Shown one piece after another: positions 8,379 to 17,878 of a DNA stretch of 22,422 nt. Each line of letters begins with the position of its first letter. Position 1 is the stretch's first letter. Made by a program: the position numbers and the translations under genes. The notes under the pieces are model-generated. The model searched no databases, was not told where the DNA came from, and saw only the letters and a program-made list of their open reading frames with translations. Source of the DNA: Parvularia atlantis (lineage: Eukaryota > Opisthokonta > Rotosphaerida); NCBI GenBank assembly GCA_943704415.1, contig CALSCO010000818.1:1-22422 (forward strand), written 5' to 3'.

Positions 8379-10289
8379 ATGAGCGACGACGAGCTCGAGG
8401 AGGAGCTGATCGCGGCCGTCGCCGCCGAGCGCCGCGCCGCGCTGGAGCGGCCGCCGCAGCCGGGGCCGAGCCGGCGACCGATGGCCGCGACCGCGCGCCC
8501 GGCGGGCGAGCCCGTGCGCACGGCGCCAAACGTGCCACGCCGCGAGGCCCCTGGGGCACAAGGCGGCACCAAGGGCAGCACGATGTGGGGCGTGGCCGTG
8601 GCGATGGTCGCGGTCGGCGTCGCGTTCAACTACATGTGCGCGGCGGACGGGCGCATCGGGCGCGGCTGCTGACGGCGGGCGCGGCAGCCTCCGGCGCGAC
8701 GAGTGGTCGTGGTCGGCGGCGAGCCACCAGCGCCTGCCGATGTCGCCGCTGCTCAAGATGTGCGCGCTGGCGCTGGCGCTGGCGCTGTGGCGGACGGGCG
8801 GCTGATGCTGATGCTCGTGCGTGCGCGCACGCGTGCCCCAGCTACACGTACGACGTCCCCGAGGAGCTGTTTGGCGTGGCGTTCGATCGCTGCAGCCTGG
8901 GCGAGTGCGTGCGTGGCGCACGCGGCTGCTGAGCAGCTGACCGCTCGCGCGCGCGCAGCATGTACGCGACCGAGCTGCTCGTGCCGCAGCTGATGCGCAA
9001 GCACAAACCCGTGCAGGTGGCGCGTGCGACGAACCCGGCCGCCACTCGCTCATTCGCACGTCACACGCGCGCCGGCGGCAGGTCGACAACCCGGCCCTCG
9101 CGTCGTTCTTCCTTGTGCCGCACCGCAGCACGTGCCTGTACCACGACTGCGTCTTCAACCAGGGCGTGGCAGCGGGTGCGCGCGCGCGCGCTTAACGTCG
9201 TGGCTGCCGCGACGCTCATCGGCGCGCCAGACAAGTGCAAGCAGCGCGCGGCCGACGCAATGATGCGCGTGCTCACGCACGTCAGCCGCCAGTGGCCGTA
9301 CTGGAACGAGACGAGCGGGGCCAACCATCTGGTCGTGCTCGCGTGGGACCAGGCTGCCGAGGTGTTTGGCTGGACCGATCAGCCCGTGCGGCGCATGCTG
9401 CAGAATGCCGTCCACCTGACGACGTTTGGCGTGGTATGTAGCCGTCGCGAGCGCCCTCTGCGGTCGCCCTGACGCGCCGTGCAGCTCGACCCGCACCCCA
9501 ACTTCAACGCGCACAAGGACATCGTCATCCCGCCCTACCTCAACTTCACGCACTGGGTCAGCATGCGCAAGACGCACCTGCGCGAGACCAAGGGCCAGCG
9601 GCCGGTGCGGGCGTACTTTCGCGGGACGATCTTCAACGTGCATCGCCGGGTGCACGCGTGTGCGTGTACGCGGCGCTGACCGCGGCGAGTGCGCGGCAGG
9701 ACACCGCCTACAGCCACGGTGTGCGGCAGCAGCTGCGCGCGATGGCCGCCGCCGACAACGACCTGGTCGTGAAGGAGGGGGCGGTCGCGTGGTGCGTTCT
9801 CTGCCGACGGCGCGTGCGGCCCCGCTCACGCGCACGGCGCCGGCCAGGTACGCGCGCGAGCTGGCCGAGACGGACTTTGCGCTGTGCCCGCTCGGGTGGT
9901 CGCCGTGGTCGCCGCGGCTGTTTGAGGCGCTGGCGATGGGCGCGGTGCCCGTGATCATCTCGGACGGGCTCGTGCTCCCGTACGAGAACACTTTCAACTA
10001 CCGCGACTTCACGCTCAAGCTGGCCCAGCGCGAGGTCGGCGGGACGATGGCCGTGCTGCGCACGCTCAGCCTGGGCGCGGTCGAGGCCAAGCGGCGCGTG
10101 GGCAAGGACGTGTGGTGCGCCGGCGGCGGCATGCGTGCCCTTCCGCGTGTGCGCTGAACGCGCTGTCGCAGGCGTAAGCTGTTCTTCCACGTGCCATCGC
10201 AAGCCAACGACGCTTTCTACCACCTGCTGAGCGAGTTGTCGCGCAAGCGCGTCAAACACGCGCCCATCGGCAACGCAGTGTACGCGTAG
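8379..10289 (+). CDS. Exostosin-family (GT47) glycosyltransferase, type II membrane protein
   Basis: GT47 enzymes transfer sugars in the Golgi during glycan synthesis. About 447 residues come from ten exons. An acidic cytosolic tail (MSDDELEEEL) and Pro/Arg-rich stretch lead to one signal-anchor (MWGVAVAMVAVGVAF), giving type II topology. The exostosin domain starts at LLKIYTYDVPEELFGVAF and shows ASFFLVPHRSTCLYH, HLVVLAWDQ, KDIVIPPYLNF, RAYFRGTIF, FALCPLGWSPWSPRLFEAL and AVPVIISDGLVLPYE, the usual acceptor/donor-side order of plant and animal exostosins. Nine introns fit; one uses a GTATGT donor near 9435 in place of GTGCG. The C-terminus (IGNAVYA) converges on the bHLH gene with 86 nt between. 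The acceptor sugar cannot be told from sequence. Confidence 0.88.
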
Positions 10290-10375
10290 GGACCGTAGCA
10301 CACGGACAGGAGGAAGGGAGATAGCCGGACAGCAGAACATGGGGAGGGCGGCGAGGAGGGCTGGGAGGGCAAAGT

Positions 10376-11835
10376 CTAAGCATGGTCGCCGTCGCTGTCC
10401 GACCGCGTGCCGTCGTCGTCGTCCTCGGCGTCCTCGGCGTCGTTCTCCGGCGACTGCACGGCGAGCGTCGGTGGTGGCCCTGCAACGACGGTGTCAGCGC
10501 GACGACGGCAGGGCGATCGCGCCCGCGCACCGTCGAAGAACGCCGACGGCAGCGACGCTCTCCTCACAAAGTTCTGCAGCAGCCCTGCCTCGGTCAGCCC
10601 GGCCTCGGTGACATGCAGCTGCGCGGTAGCACGGGTCAGCAGCAGCACACAGCGCAAGCCAAGGGCGGCCACACCCGCTGCTGGTCCTCCTGCGTCTGCT
10701 GCAGGATGTCGAACGACGAGTTGCGCCTCGACGAGTGGTACGCGCGCTTTGCCGCCTCAAAGTCGTTATCGCTGTGGCGGTCTGCGGTTGGCGACGCGAG
10801 CGAGGGTGCGGCGCGGCACAAAACGCACGCGTACGACTTGCGCTTGCGGTACAGCGCCGACATGTCCATGCCGGGCTCGTCGTGCATGCCCGTGGCCGAC
10901 AAGAGCCCTCGCCCCTCGACCTCCTGGAACGCGATCTGCGCGAGCTGGTCGGACGGGCGGGGCGGGTCAGGCGCGCGTCGCTGCTGGAGCATAGTCTGCG
11001 CGCACCGCGCCCAGCTTCGGTGCGGGCGGCGACTCGCCAAAGGTGATCGTGGGCAGCCCCGCGGGCGAGCCGATGGCCGGCCCGGGCGAGTGCCCCTGCG
11101 GCGCGCGCTGGTACGGCGACCCGTGGTCCTTCTTGAGGATGCTGCGTTCGCGGCTGGGTCAGCCGTGCCGGGTGGACGCGAGCGCGCCGCGGACGTGCCC
11201 TGTGCGCGAGGGCGACGCCACGCTCTTCTGCAGATGCTCCAGCTGCGCCTTGAGCTCGGCGTTCTCCTGCCGCAGCGCGTCGACGTCCTGTCGGCCGCGC
11301 GCACAGTCAGCCGCAGCGGGTACGAGCGACACGGCGGCGCGCCTCGTGCTTGAAGACGGTGCCGGGCGTGTGCAGCGCGAGCTGCACGACGGTGTCGGGC
11401 GGGCGCGCGCGGCCGCCGTGCTGCTCGAGCACGCGGTTGATCTCCTTCTCGTTGTCGACGACGCGCTTCGTGAGCATGTCGATGTAATCCTGCGTGTTCG
11501 GTGGCGGCGGTTGCGCGCGGTTGCCGTCAGCGCCCGAAGCGCACACGTGCGTGGCGATCGACACGCGTACCTTGGCGCGCGCGAGGATGAGCACGGTCGA
11601 CGGCTTGTCCTGCCGCAGGAACGGCACGGCGTCGCGCAGCCCGTTGAGCTGGTCCTTCTGGTGCTGCCGCCGCTTGCGCTCGAGCTCGTTATGGTTGGCG
11701 CGCTTCTTGCTGCGCGCGGCCGGCCCCGGCGGGCACGGTCAGCAGCCGGCGCGCACGGCGCGAGCAGCAGACGCACCCCGGGCGCGGCGACTCGTCCGTG
11801 TCGAACCCGGCGTCCTCGTCCTCCAGGTCACTCAT
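10376..11835 (-). CDS. MAX-like basic helix-loop-helix leucine-zipper transcription factor
   Basis: MAX-type factors bind CACGTG E-boxes as dimers. After an acidic start (MSDLEDEDAGFDTDE) comes KKRANHNELERKRRQHQKDQ, matching the MAX basic region with the His-Glu-Arg contact residues. Then come helix 1 (LNGLRDAVPFL), a short loop (RQDKPSTV) and helix 2 (LILARAKDYIDMLTKRV). Two coiled-coil pieces follow (DNEKEINRVLEQ and DVDALRQENAELKAQLEHL). The rest is a proline-rich then acidic tail ending in DDDDGTRSDSDGDHA, unlike compact animal MAX. Eight introns fit, about 320 residues. One is probably GC-AG (11342-11288), and the donor of the next, near VASPSR, is uncertain. The start is 51 nt from the divergent NADPH oxidase start. 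Confidence 0.85.
11288..11342 (-). other. Probable GC-AG intron in the bHLH-zipper gene
   Basis: HE|DVDALRQENAELK is joined in frame by GAG|GCGCGC and GACAG, with CTGAC inside. Weaker GT donors further upstream (GTCGTG, GTGCAG, GTCTTC) could also be used, shortening the protein by several residues, so this case is less certain than those in bromodomain 1, NOX and CPT2. Confidence 0.5.
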
Positions 11836-11886
11836 GGGTGGTCAGCGCGAGTGGTCAGTACCCTTTGGATTGAGCCCCTGCGGAGG
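11836..11886. promoter_or_regulatory. 51-nt divergent promoter with a direct repeat
   Basis: All sequence between the bHLH-zipper start and the NADPH oxidase start fits in 51 nt. It contains GTGGTCAG twice, at 11838-11845 and 11851-11858, in direct orientation with a 13-bp period. No TATA box is seen. The repeat is a candidate shared control site. Confidence 0.5.
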
Positions 11887-14550
11887 ATGTCGGCGGCTGC
11901 AGGCGGCTACGACGCCTCGGGCTACGCGCAGGACGCGGTGCGCGCTCGCACCTCCCTGCCCGCACGTCTCACTGCGGCGGCGGCGGCAGCAGCAGCAGCA
12001 GCAGTACGAGGCGCCGATCCAGCGCGCGCCCAAGGCCCCCGTGCAGGCCGGCCTGTTTGCGCACATGGAGACCGCGCCCACGAGCGAGGCGTTCACGGGC
12101 GAGAAGCCCGAGTGGCGCGTCAACCTCGACAACTGGATGGTCAACGAGGGCCCCAAGGTGCGCGCGGCGCCCGCGGCGCCCGCGGCGAGGGCCGGTCGCG
12201 CGGCGGCTGACCGGGCGTGCGGCGCGGCAGTACATCTTCCTCATCCTCTGGTCGGCCGTGCAGGCCGCGCTCTTCTTCCAGGCGTACGTGCAGTACCAGT
12301 TCGACCCCAACTACAGCAACGTGCGCACCGTGCTCGGCTACGGCCTGCCCGTGGTGCGCAGTGCGCACAATTTTGCCTCCCCCACTCGCGCGCGCGTGCT
12401 GAACGTGCGCACAGGCGCGCGGCAGCGCCGCCGTGCTCAACTTCAACTGCGGCGTGATCCTGTTCTCGGTCTGCCGCAACTTCATCACGTTCCTGCGCAC
12501 GACGTTCATCAGCCGCTTCGTGCGTGCCCGTGCAGGCAACGTGCGGGCGGACCAGGGCTGACCGCGCTCGCTCGCCTTGTGCGCAGGTCCCGCTCGACAA
12601 AAACATCACGTTCCACAAGGCCATCGCATGGACGATCCTGCTGTTCACCTGCGTGCACGTGGGCGCGCACTACTTCAACTTGCTCTTCGTCGACCGGGTG
12701 CGCGCGCCTGCCCGCTTGCGCCCTGCGCCTGCTCGCGGCTGACGACGTGCGCGCGGCAGTCCAACTCGGCCTCGCGCACGGCCGCGAACCTGCCGCCGAC
12801 GGCCACGTCTCAGATCGTTGCCTTTGGCACCGTGGCCGGCTCCACGGGCCACATGCTTGTCATCGTCATGCTCTTCATGTACGCGGCCGCGATGGAACAC
12901 GTGCGTCGCGCTCGCGGCCGCGCTCTCGAGCCATGCTACGGGGCCTGACCGCGTGCGCGCGCGCAACCGCACCAGATCCGCCGCAAGTACTTTGAGCTGT
13001 TCTGGTACTCGCACCACCTGTTCATCCTCTTCTTCGCGCTGCTCCTGGCTCACGGCGCTGGCTGCCTGATCCAACAGAACGGCGGCCTGACGGTGCGCGC
13101 ACGCGAGCGCCTCAAGCGCGCGCGCAGGCTGACCCGCCCGAGCGCAGGGCCCTTGTGTGCCCAACTCGTGGAAGTGGTGTGTCGCCGGCATGGGCTTCTA
13201 CCTGCTCGAGCGCATGTACCGCGAGATCCGCAGCCGATTTAAGACGTACATCAGCAAGGTCGTGCAGCACCCGTCCAAGGTCGTCGAGGTGCAAATGAAG
13301 AAGCCCTCGATGCAGTACAAGCCGGGCCAGTACCTCTTCCTGAACGTGCCCGAGATCTCGCGCCTCGAGTGGTGCGCTACGCCGCGCGTGACTCGCGTGT
13401 GCGCTTGCTGACCGCTTGAGCAGGCACCCGTTCACGATCTCATCCGCGCCGGAGGAGGACTTTGTGAGCGTGCACATCCGCGTCGTGGGCGACTGGACGG
13501 GCAAGTTTGCCAAGCGCCTGGGTTGCGTGTTTGACAAGAAGGACGCGGGCGACGCTGTGCGCCTTTGCTGCGTGTGCCGCGCGCTCGTCGTGCTCACCCG
13601 CTGCGCCTGCCGCAGGGCGAGTCGGTCCCGCGCTCGCTGCCGACCGTGCGCATCGACGGCCCCTTCGGCTCGGCGTCCGAGGACGTGTTCAAGGTGCGTG
13701 TGGCGCGCTGCGTTGCGCCGCAGTGCTGCGCTCACACGATGCGCGCAGTTTGAGGTCGCGGTGTGCGTCGGTGCCGGCATCGGCGTCACGCCGTTCTCGT
13801 CCGTGCTCAAGTCGATCTGGTTCGTGTGGCGGCGTCTTGCGACGGCCCGACGGCCCGACGCTCACTAGCGGCCGCGCAGGTACCGTGTGATCAACCCGAA
13901 CACGGTGATGAAGCTGCGCAAGGTGTACTTCTTCTGGATCTGCCGCGACACGGAGGTATGCGCGCGCCCAGAGCGGTCGCGAGGCCGTGCTTACCTGCGG
14001 CGCGCCAGGCGTTCGAGTGGTTCCAGGATCTGCTGGAGGCGCTCGAGGCCGAAGACATCGACAACTTCCTCGAGATCAACATCTTCCTGACGGGCGGCCT
14101 GAAGGAGAACCAGATCCGCAACATCGTCGCCAATGACCAACGCGTGCGTCCGCGCTGCTCGCGTGTGCGCGTGTGTCCTCACGCGCCACGTGCGCGCTCG
14201 CAGGGTCAGGACGCGCTCACGGGCCTGCGCTCGCCGACCAAGTACGGCCGCCCGAACTGGGACCAGATCTTCGCGAAGATGGCGGTCGAACACCCGTCGA
14301 CCGACTGCGGCATCTTCTTCTGCGGCCCGAAGGTGCATACTCGCGCGCGCGTGGCGGGCCGCTCATCGCGGCTCACCACACGAGCGCGCGCGCAGGCGCT
14401 GTCGACGACGCTGCACAAGTGCGCCAACCGCCACACGTCGTCGCGCCAGGGCGGCACCAAGTTCTACTACCACAAGGCGCGTCGCCGCGCGTGCTGGGCG
14501 CGCGCGCACGCCTGACACGCGCCTTCGCGCTCCCGCAGGAGAACTTCTGA
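11887..14550 (+). CDS. NADPH oxidase, NOX2-type catalytic flavocytochrome
   Basis: NOX enzymes move electrons from NADPH through FAD and two hemes across a membrane to oxygen, making superoxide. About 575 residues fit 16 exons, near the length of human NOX2. The N-terminus has a glutamine run, then GEKPEWRVNLDNWMVNEGPK before the first membrane helix, and no EF-hands, so direct calcium control is unlikely. Heme ligand pairs are visible: FHKAIAWTILLFTCVHVGAH (14 apart) and WYSHHLFILFFALLLAHG (13 apart). The FAD motif is HPFTISSAPEE. NADPH-binding motifs are GAGIGVTPFSSVLKS and FFCGPK, and the end (FYYHKENF) is the classic NOX C-terminus. The last intron is GC-AG. It shares a 51-nt divergent promoter with the bHLH factor and lies 60 nt before CPT2. 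Confidence 0.93.
11987..12004 (+). repeat. (CAG)6 repeat across a splice acceptor
   Basis: Six CAG triplets follow the polypyrimidine-poor end of NOX intron 1 (donor at 11938, phase 0). The first CAG is the expected acceptor and the others encode glutamines before YEAPIQ. Every CAG is a possible acceptor in the same frame, so slipped splicing would change only the number of glutamines. Confidence 0.75.
14477..14538 (+). other. GC-AG intron before the NOX C-terminus
   Basis: AAG|GCGCGT joined to CCGCAG restores FYYHKENF, the invariant end of NOX proteins. No GT donor in the region gives this ending. CTGAC lies 30 nt before the acceptor. Confidence 0.88.
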
Positions 14551-14610
14551 CCGCCGCCGCGAGCGAGCAGTACGCAGTCAATCCAGTTGTCTTTGTCAGT
14601 CTCCAGTCCA
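14551..14610 (+). promoter_or_regulatory. 60-nt spacer between NADPH oxidase and CPT2
   Basis: These 60 nt must contain the 3' end of the NOX transcript and the 5' control sequence of CPT2, both on the + strand. I see no poly(A) signal of AATAAA type and no TATA box. The second half is less GC-rich (for example ccagttgtctttgtcagtct). Confidence 0.4.
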
Positions 14611-17600
14611 ATGCTGTCTGCGATCCCCCGCTGCGCCGCCATGCGCGCGCCCACGTCCGCGACGCTGCAACTGCTTGTGCAGGTGCGCCCCCGCCCCCCC
14701 GGCGGGTGCCCGTGTGGCCCGTAGATCTCGCGTGCCAACGCGTCGTGGGGCCGGCAGCAGCGCTTCAAGCAGACGGTCGCCAAGGAGCAGTACCTCAAGC
14801 CCGTGAGCACGATCCCGACGTACCACTTCCAGCCGTCGCTGCCGCGCCTGCCGATCCCCAAGCTGGACGAGACGCTCGACAAGGCGCGTGGGCGGGCCGT
14901 GTGCGCGGCGGCGCGCGCGGGGCGGCTGAGCGCAGCGCCCCGCAGTACGTCAAGGTCACGCAGCCGCTGCTCACGGCGGCCGAGCACGAGGCCACGCGCG
15001 CGGCCGTGGAGGAGTTCCGGCAAGACGCGGGCCCGCGCCTGCACCGCGAACTGGTCGAGTGGGACGCCAAGAACCGCCACACGAGCTACATCTCGGGTGC
15101 GCGCGCCGTGCCGGCTGCTGCTGCGCGCGCTCAACGAACAGCCCGGGGCTGCGCCAGGCATGTGGTTCGACATGTACCTCTCGGACCGCACGCCGCTGCC
15201 GATCAACTACAACCCACAGGTGCGTGCTCGCCGTGCTCACGTGCGCGCACGCGCCGCTCACGATGACGACGGCGGCGGCGGCGGCGCAGATCACGCTCAA
15301 CAATGGCGCGCACGACTGGACGCAGGCCCAGCGCGCCGCTGCGCTCGTCTTCTCAGGTGCCGGGGGCCGATGGCGCTGGAGCTTGTCGACACTGAGGTGG
15401 CGGCTGTCGCAGCTCTGCGCTTCCACCGCTCGCTCAAGGACGAAGTGCTCGTGCCGGACGTGTACCACACGGGCACGACGACCAAAACGGTGCGCGCCGA
15501 TGCGGCCGTCGTCCACCGCAGCTGCCGCTCAGAGCCGCCGCGCAGCCCTGGTGGGAGCAGATGGTGAGCACGCTGCCGGCGTCGATCTCGTACTACGGCG
15601 CGGTCGTGCTCGGCGGTGCGCTTCGGTGTGCGTCGACCGCGCGCCTGAGACGCGACGCGCAGCCTACCCGCTCGACATGAGCCAGTACAAGAACCTGTTT
15701 GCGTCGACGCGCGTGCCCACGCAGGACAAGGACGTGCTGCAGACCGCGGCCAAGTCACGCCACATCGTCGTGCAGCGCCGCGGCCACTTCTACAAGATGG
15801 ACGTGCGTGCGGCCGTGCGGCCTGCGCGGCGCACTGAACGACGCGCGACCAGGTCATCGCCGAGAACGGCGACGCGCACTCGCAAGCCGACATCCTCGGC
15901 GCGTTCGAGAGCATCCTCAAGCGCGACGACGCACCTGACGCGCAGGCTGTGGGCGTGCGTGCTGCCGCGCGTGTGTACGCCCTCGGCTGACACGCGACGG
16001 CGCGCCAGATCCTCACGACGGAGAACCGCGACGTCTGGGCCAAGGCGCGCGCGAGCCTCAAGGTGTGCGCACGCTTGTCCGCGTGCCCTGCGCTCAGCCC
16101 GACGACAATCCTGCCAGGCGTCCAACGCCGCTTCGCTGGCCGCGATCGACGAGGCGCTCTTTGTCGTGTCGCTCGACGACGAGAAGATCGACGACCTGGC
16201 CAAGCTCTCGCGCAACTTCCTCTTTGGCGACGGCCGCAACCGCTGGTTTGACAAGAGGTGCGGGCGCCGCGTGCGGCAGCGGCGAGGGCGTGTGGCGTGA
16301 CGCGAACGCGGCGCCGCGCAGCTTCTCGCTCATCGTCACAAACTCGGGCAAGTCGGCGATCAACTTTGAGCACTCGTGGGGCGACGGCGTGGCGGTGGGC
16401 GTGCGCGCGCATGTGCGTAGCATGGCGCGGTGCTGACGCCGCGCGGCAGATTGTGCGCTTCATGGAGGAGGTCTTCGCGGACAGCAACGCCAACGGGCCG
16501 GCCAAGGCGGTCGGCGGCGCGTTCAAGCCCGTGGAGAAGCTGTCGTGGACGGTGCGCCCAGGCGTGCGCGCCTCTGCGGCGATCGTGAACGCAGCGCTGC
16601 CAGATCACACCCGACGTCAGCCAGGCGATCACGACGGCCGGCAAGCGCTTCGACGACGACACGGCGCGCATGAACCTCGAGGTCTGCACCTGCGCTGCTG
16701 TGCACACGCGCGTCTGCTCACCGCCACGGGCGCACAGGTGCTGACGACGGACGTGCTCAACAAGGAGGCGATCAAGGGCCTGCGCGTCTCGCCCGACGGC
16801 TTCCTGCAGATGGCCTTCCAGCTGGCCTACTACCGCCTGCACGGCAAAACGGTTCATGCACGTGTGCTTCCCTTGCTGTGCGGCGCTGACGAGGGTACAC
16901 GGGGCCAGGTGTCGACGTACGAGTCGGCGTCGACCGCGGGCTTCAAACACGGCCGCACCGAGTGCATTCGCTCGGCGACAACCGAGTCGGCCACGTTCAC
17001 GCACGTCTTCAGCAGCAAAGACAGCACGCTTGACGTGCGCCTGCGCGCGCTCCTTGCTGCCGCGACGCGGCCGTTGACGCTCGTGCTCGTTCGCCCGCGC
17101 AGCAACGCGACGCCGCCCTGCGCCGCGCGATCGCCACGCACTCGAAGAACTCGCTCGACGGCGTGATGGGCAAGGGGTGCGCTCTCGTGCTGGCGGCGAG
17201 GGGCTCGGGACCGCTCTCACCGCGGCCGCAGCGTCGACCGCCACCTGTTTGCCCTGCGCAAGTTCTACCAGCAGCAGAACCCGACCAAGCCGCTGCCGGC
17301 CATCTTCACCGACAAAGGTGCGACCACGAGACACACGCGCTCACCGCGCGCCGCACGCCGACACACGCGCGCGCTCACCAGGGTACCAGCTGATGAACCA
17401 CAACACGATGTCGACGTCGACCCTTGCGTCGGCCGCGATCGAGGGTGGCGGCTTTGGGCCGGTGCGTGCGCGACGCGTGCTGCTGCGCTTTCGGGCTTCT
17501 GGTCAGACTGACCGACGGCTCGACGGCAGGTCGTGCCGGACGGCTACGGCATCGGCTACGGCATGGACAAGCAGTTCATGCGGTTCAACGTGACCACGTT

Positions 17601-17797
17601 CAAGCCGGTGTGAGCGTTGCCTGTGGCGCGCGGCACGCCGTGCCTGACACGCACACGCGCAGATGGAGATCAAGCCGTTCCTGAGCGCGATCGACAACGC
17701 GCTGCACGACATGAAGAAGGCCGCCGTGCACGGCGCCGCCAAGCTGGCCGAAAAGGACAAGGCCAAGGCCGGCAGCGCGCACAAGGGCAAGCACTGA
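14611..17797 (+). CDS. CPT2: Carnitine O-palmitoyltransferase 2, mitochondrial
   Basis: CPT2 reconverts acylcarnitine to acyl-CoA on the matrix face of the inner mitochondrial membrane for beta-oxidation. Twenty introns fit and leave about 680 residues (human CPT2 has 658). The first exon encodes a likely targeting peptide ([20 protein letters not shown]). Family stretches in order: [75 protein letters not shown], the catalytic-histidine motif [40 protein letters not shown], and the STS motif in [11 protein letters not shown] with [10 protein letters not shown]. All match CPT2 better than CPT1, and there is no CPT1-type membrane hairpin at the N-terminus. Intron 2 is GC-AG. A lysine/alanine-rich tail ([16 protein letters not shown]) replaces the usual mammalian end. 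Confidence 0.94.
14884..14945 (+). other. GC-AG intron 2 of CPT2
   Basis: AAG|GCGCGT to CCGCAG gives [17 protein letters not shown], the same length as human KLEDTIRRYLSAQKPLL. The alternative GT donor (GTGTGCG) would insert five extra residues. The donor sequence is identical to that of the last NOX intron. Confidence 0.8.
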
Positions 17798-17835
17798 AGA
17801 GGGGGGCGTAGGCGTGTGGTGGTGGCAATAGAGGC

Positions 17836-17853
17836 GTTTGGTTTTCCCCAAAC
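17836..17853. other. Hairpin between convergent CPT2 and DUF4349 genes
   Basis: GTTTGG and CCAAAC form a 6-bp stem around a 6-nt loop in the 81-nt gap between two stop codons. Local AT content is higher than around it. It may mark transcript ends on one or both strands. Confidence 0.4.
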
Positions 17854-17878
17854 AGAGCGGCAGATCAAGTCAGTGGTC

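Noticed and set aside
7347-8672. A long + strand frame running through the orphan zinc-finger gene in another reading frame
   Set aside because: It is Arg/Pro/His-rich throughout, as expected for an off-frame reading of GC-rich coding DNA. Only its last part is real, as the first exon of the exostosin gene from 8379.
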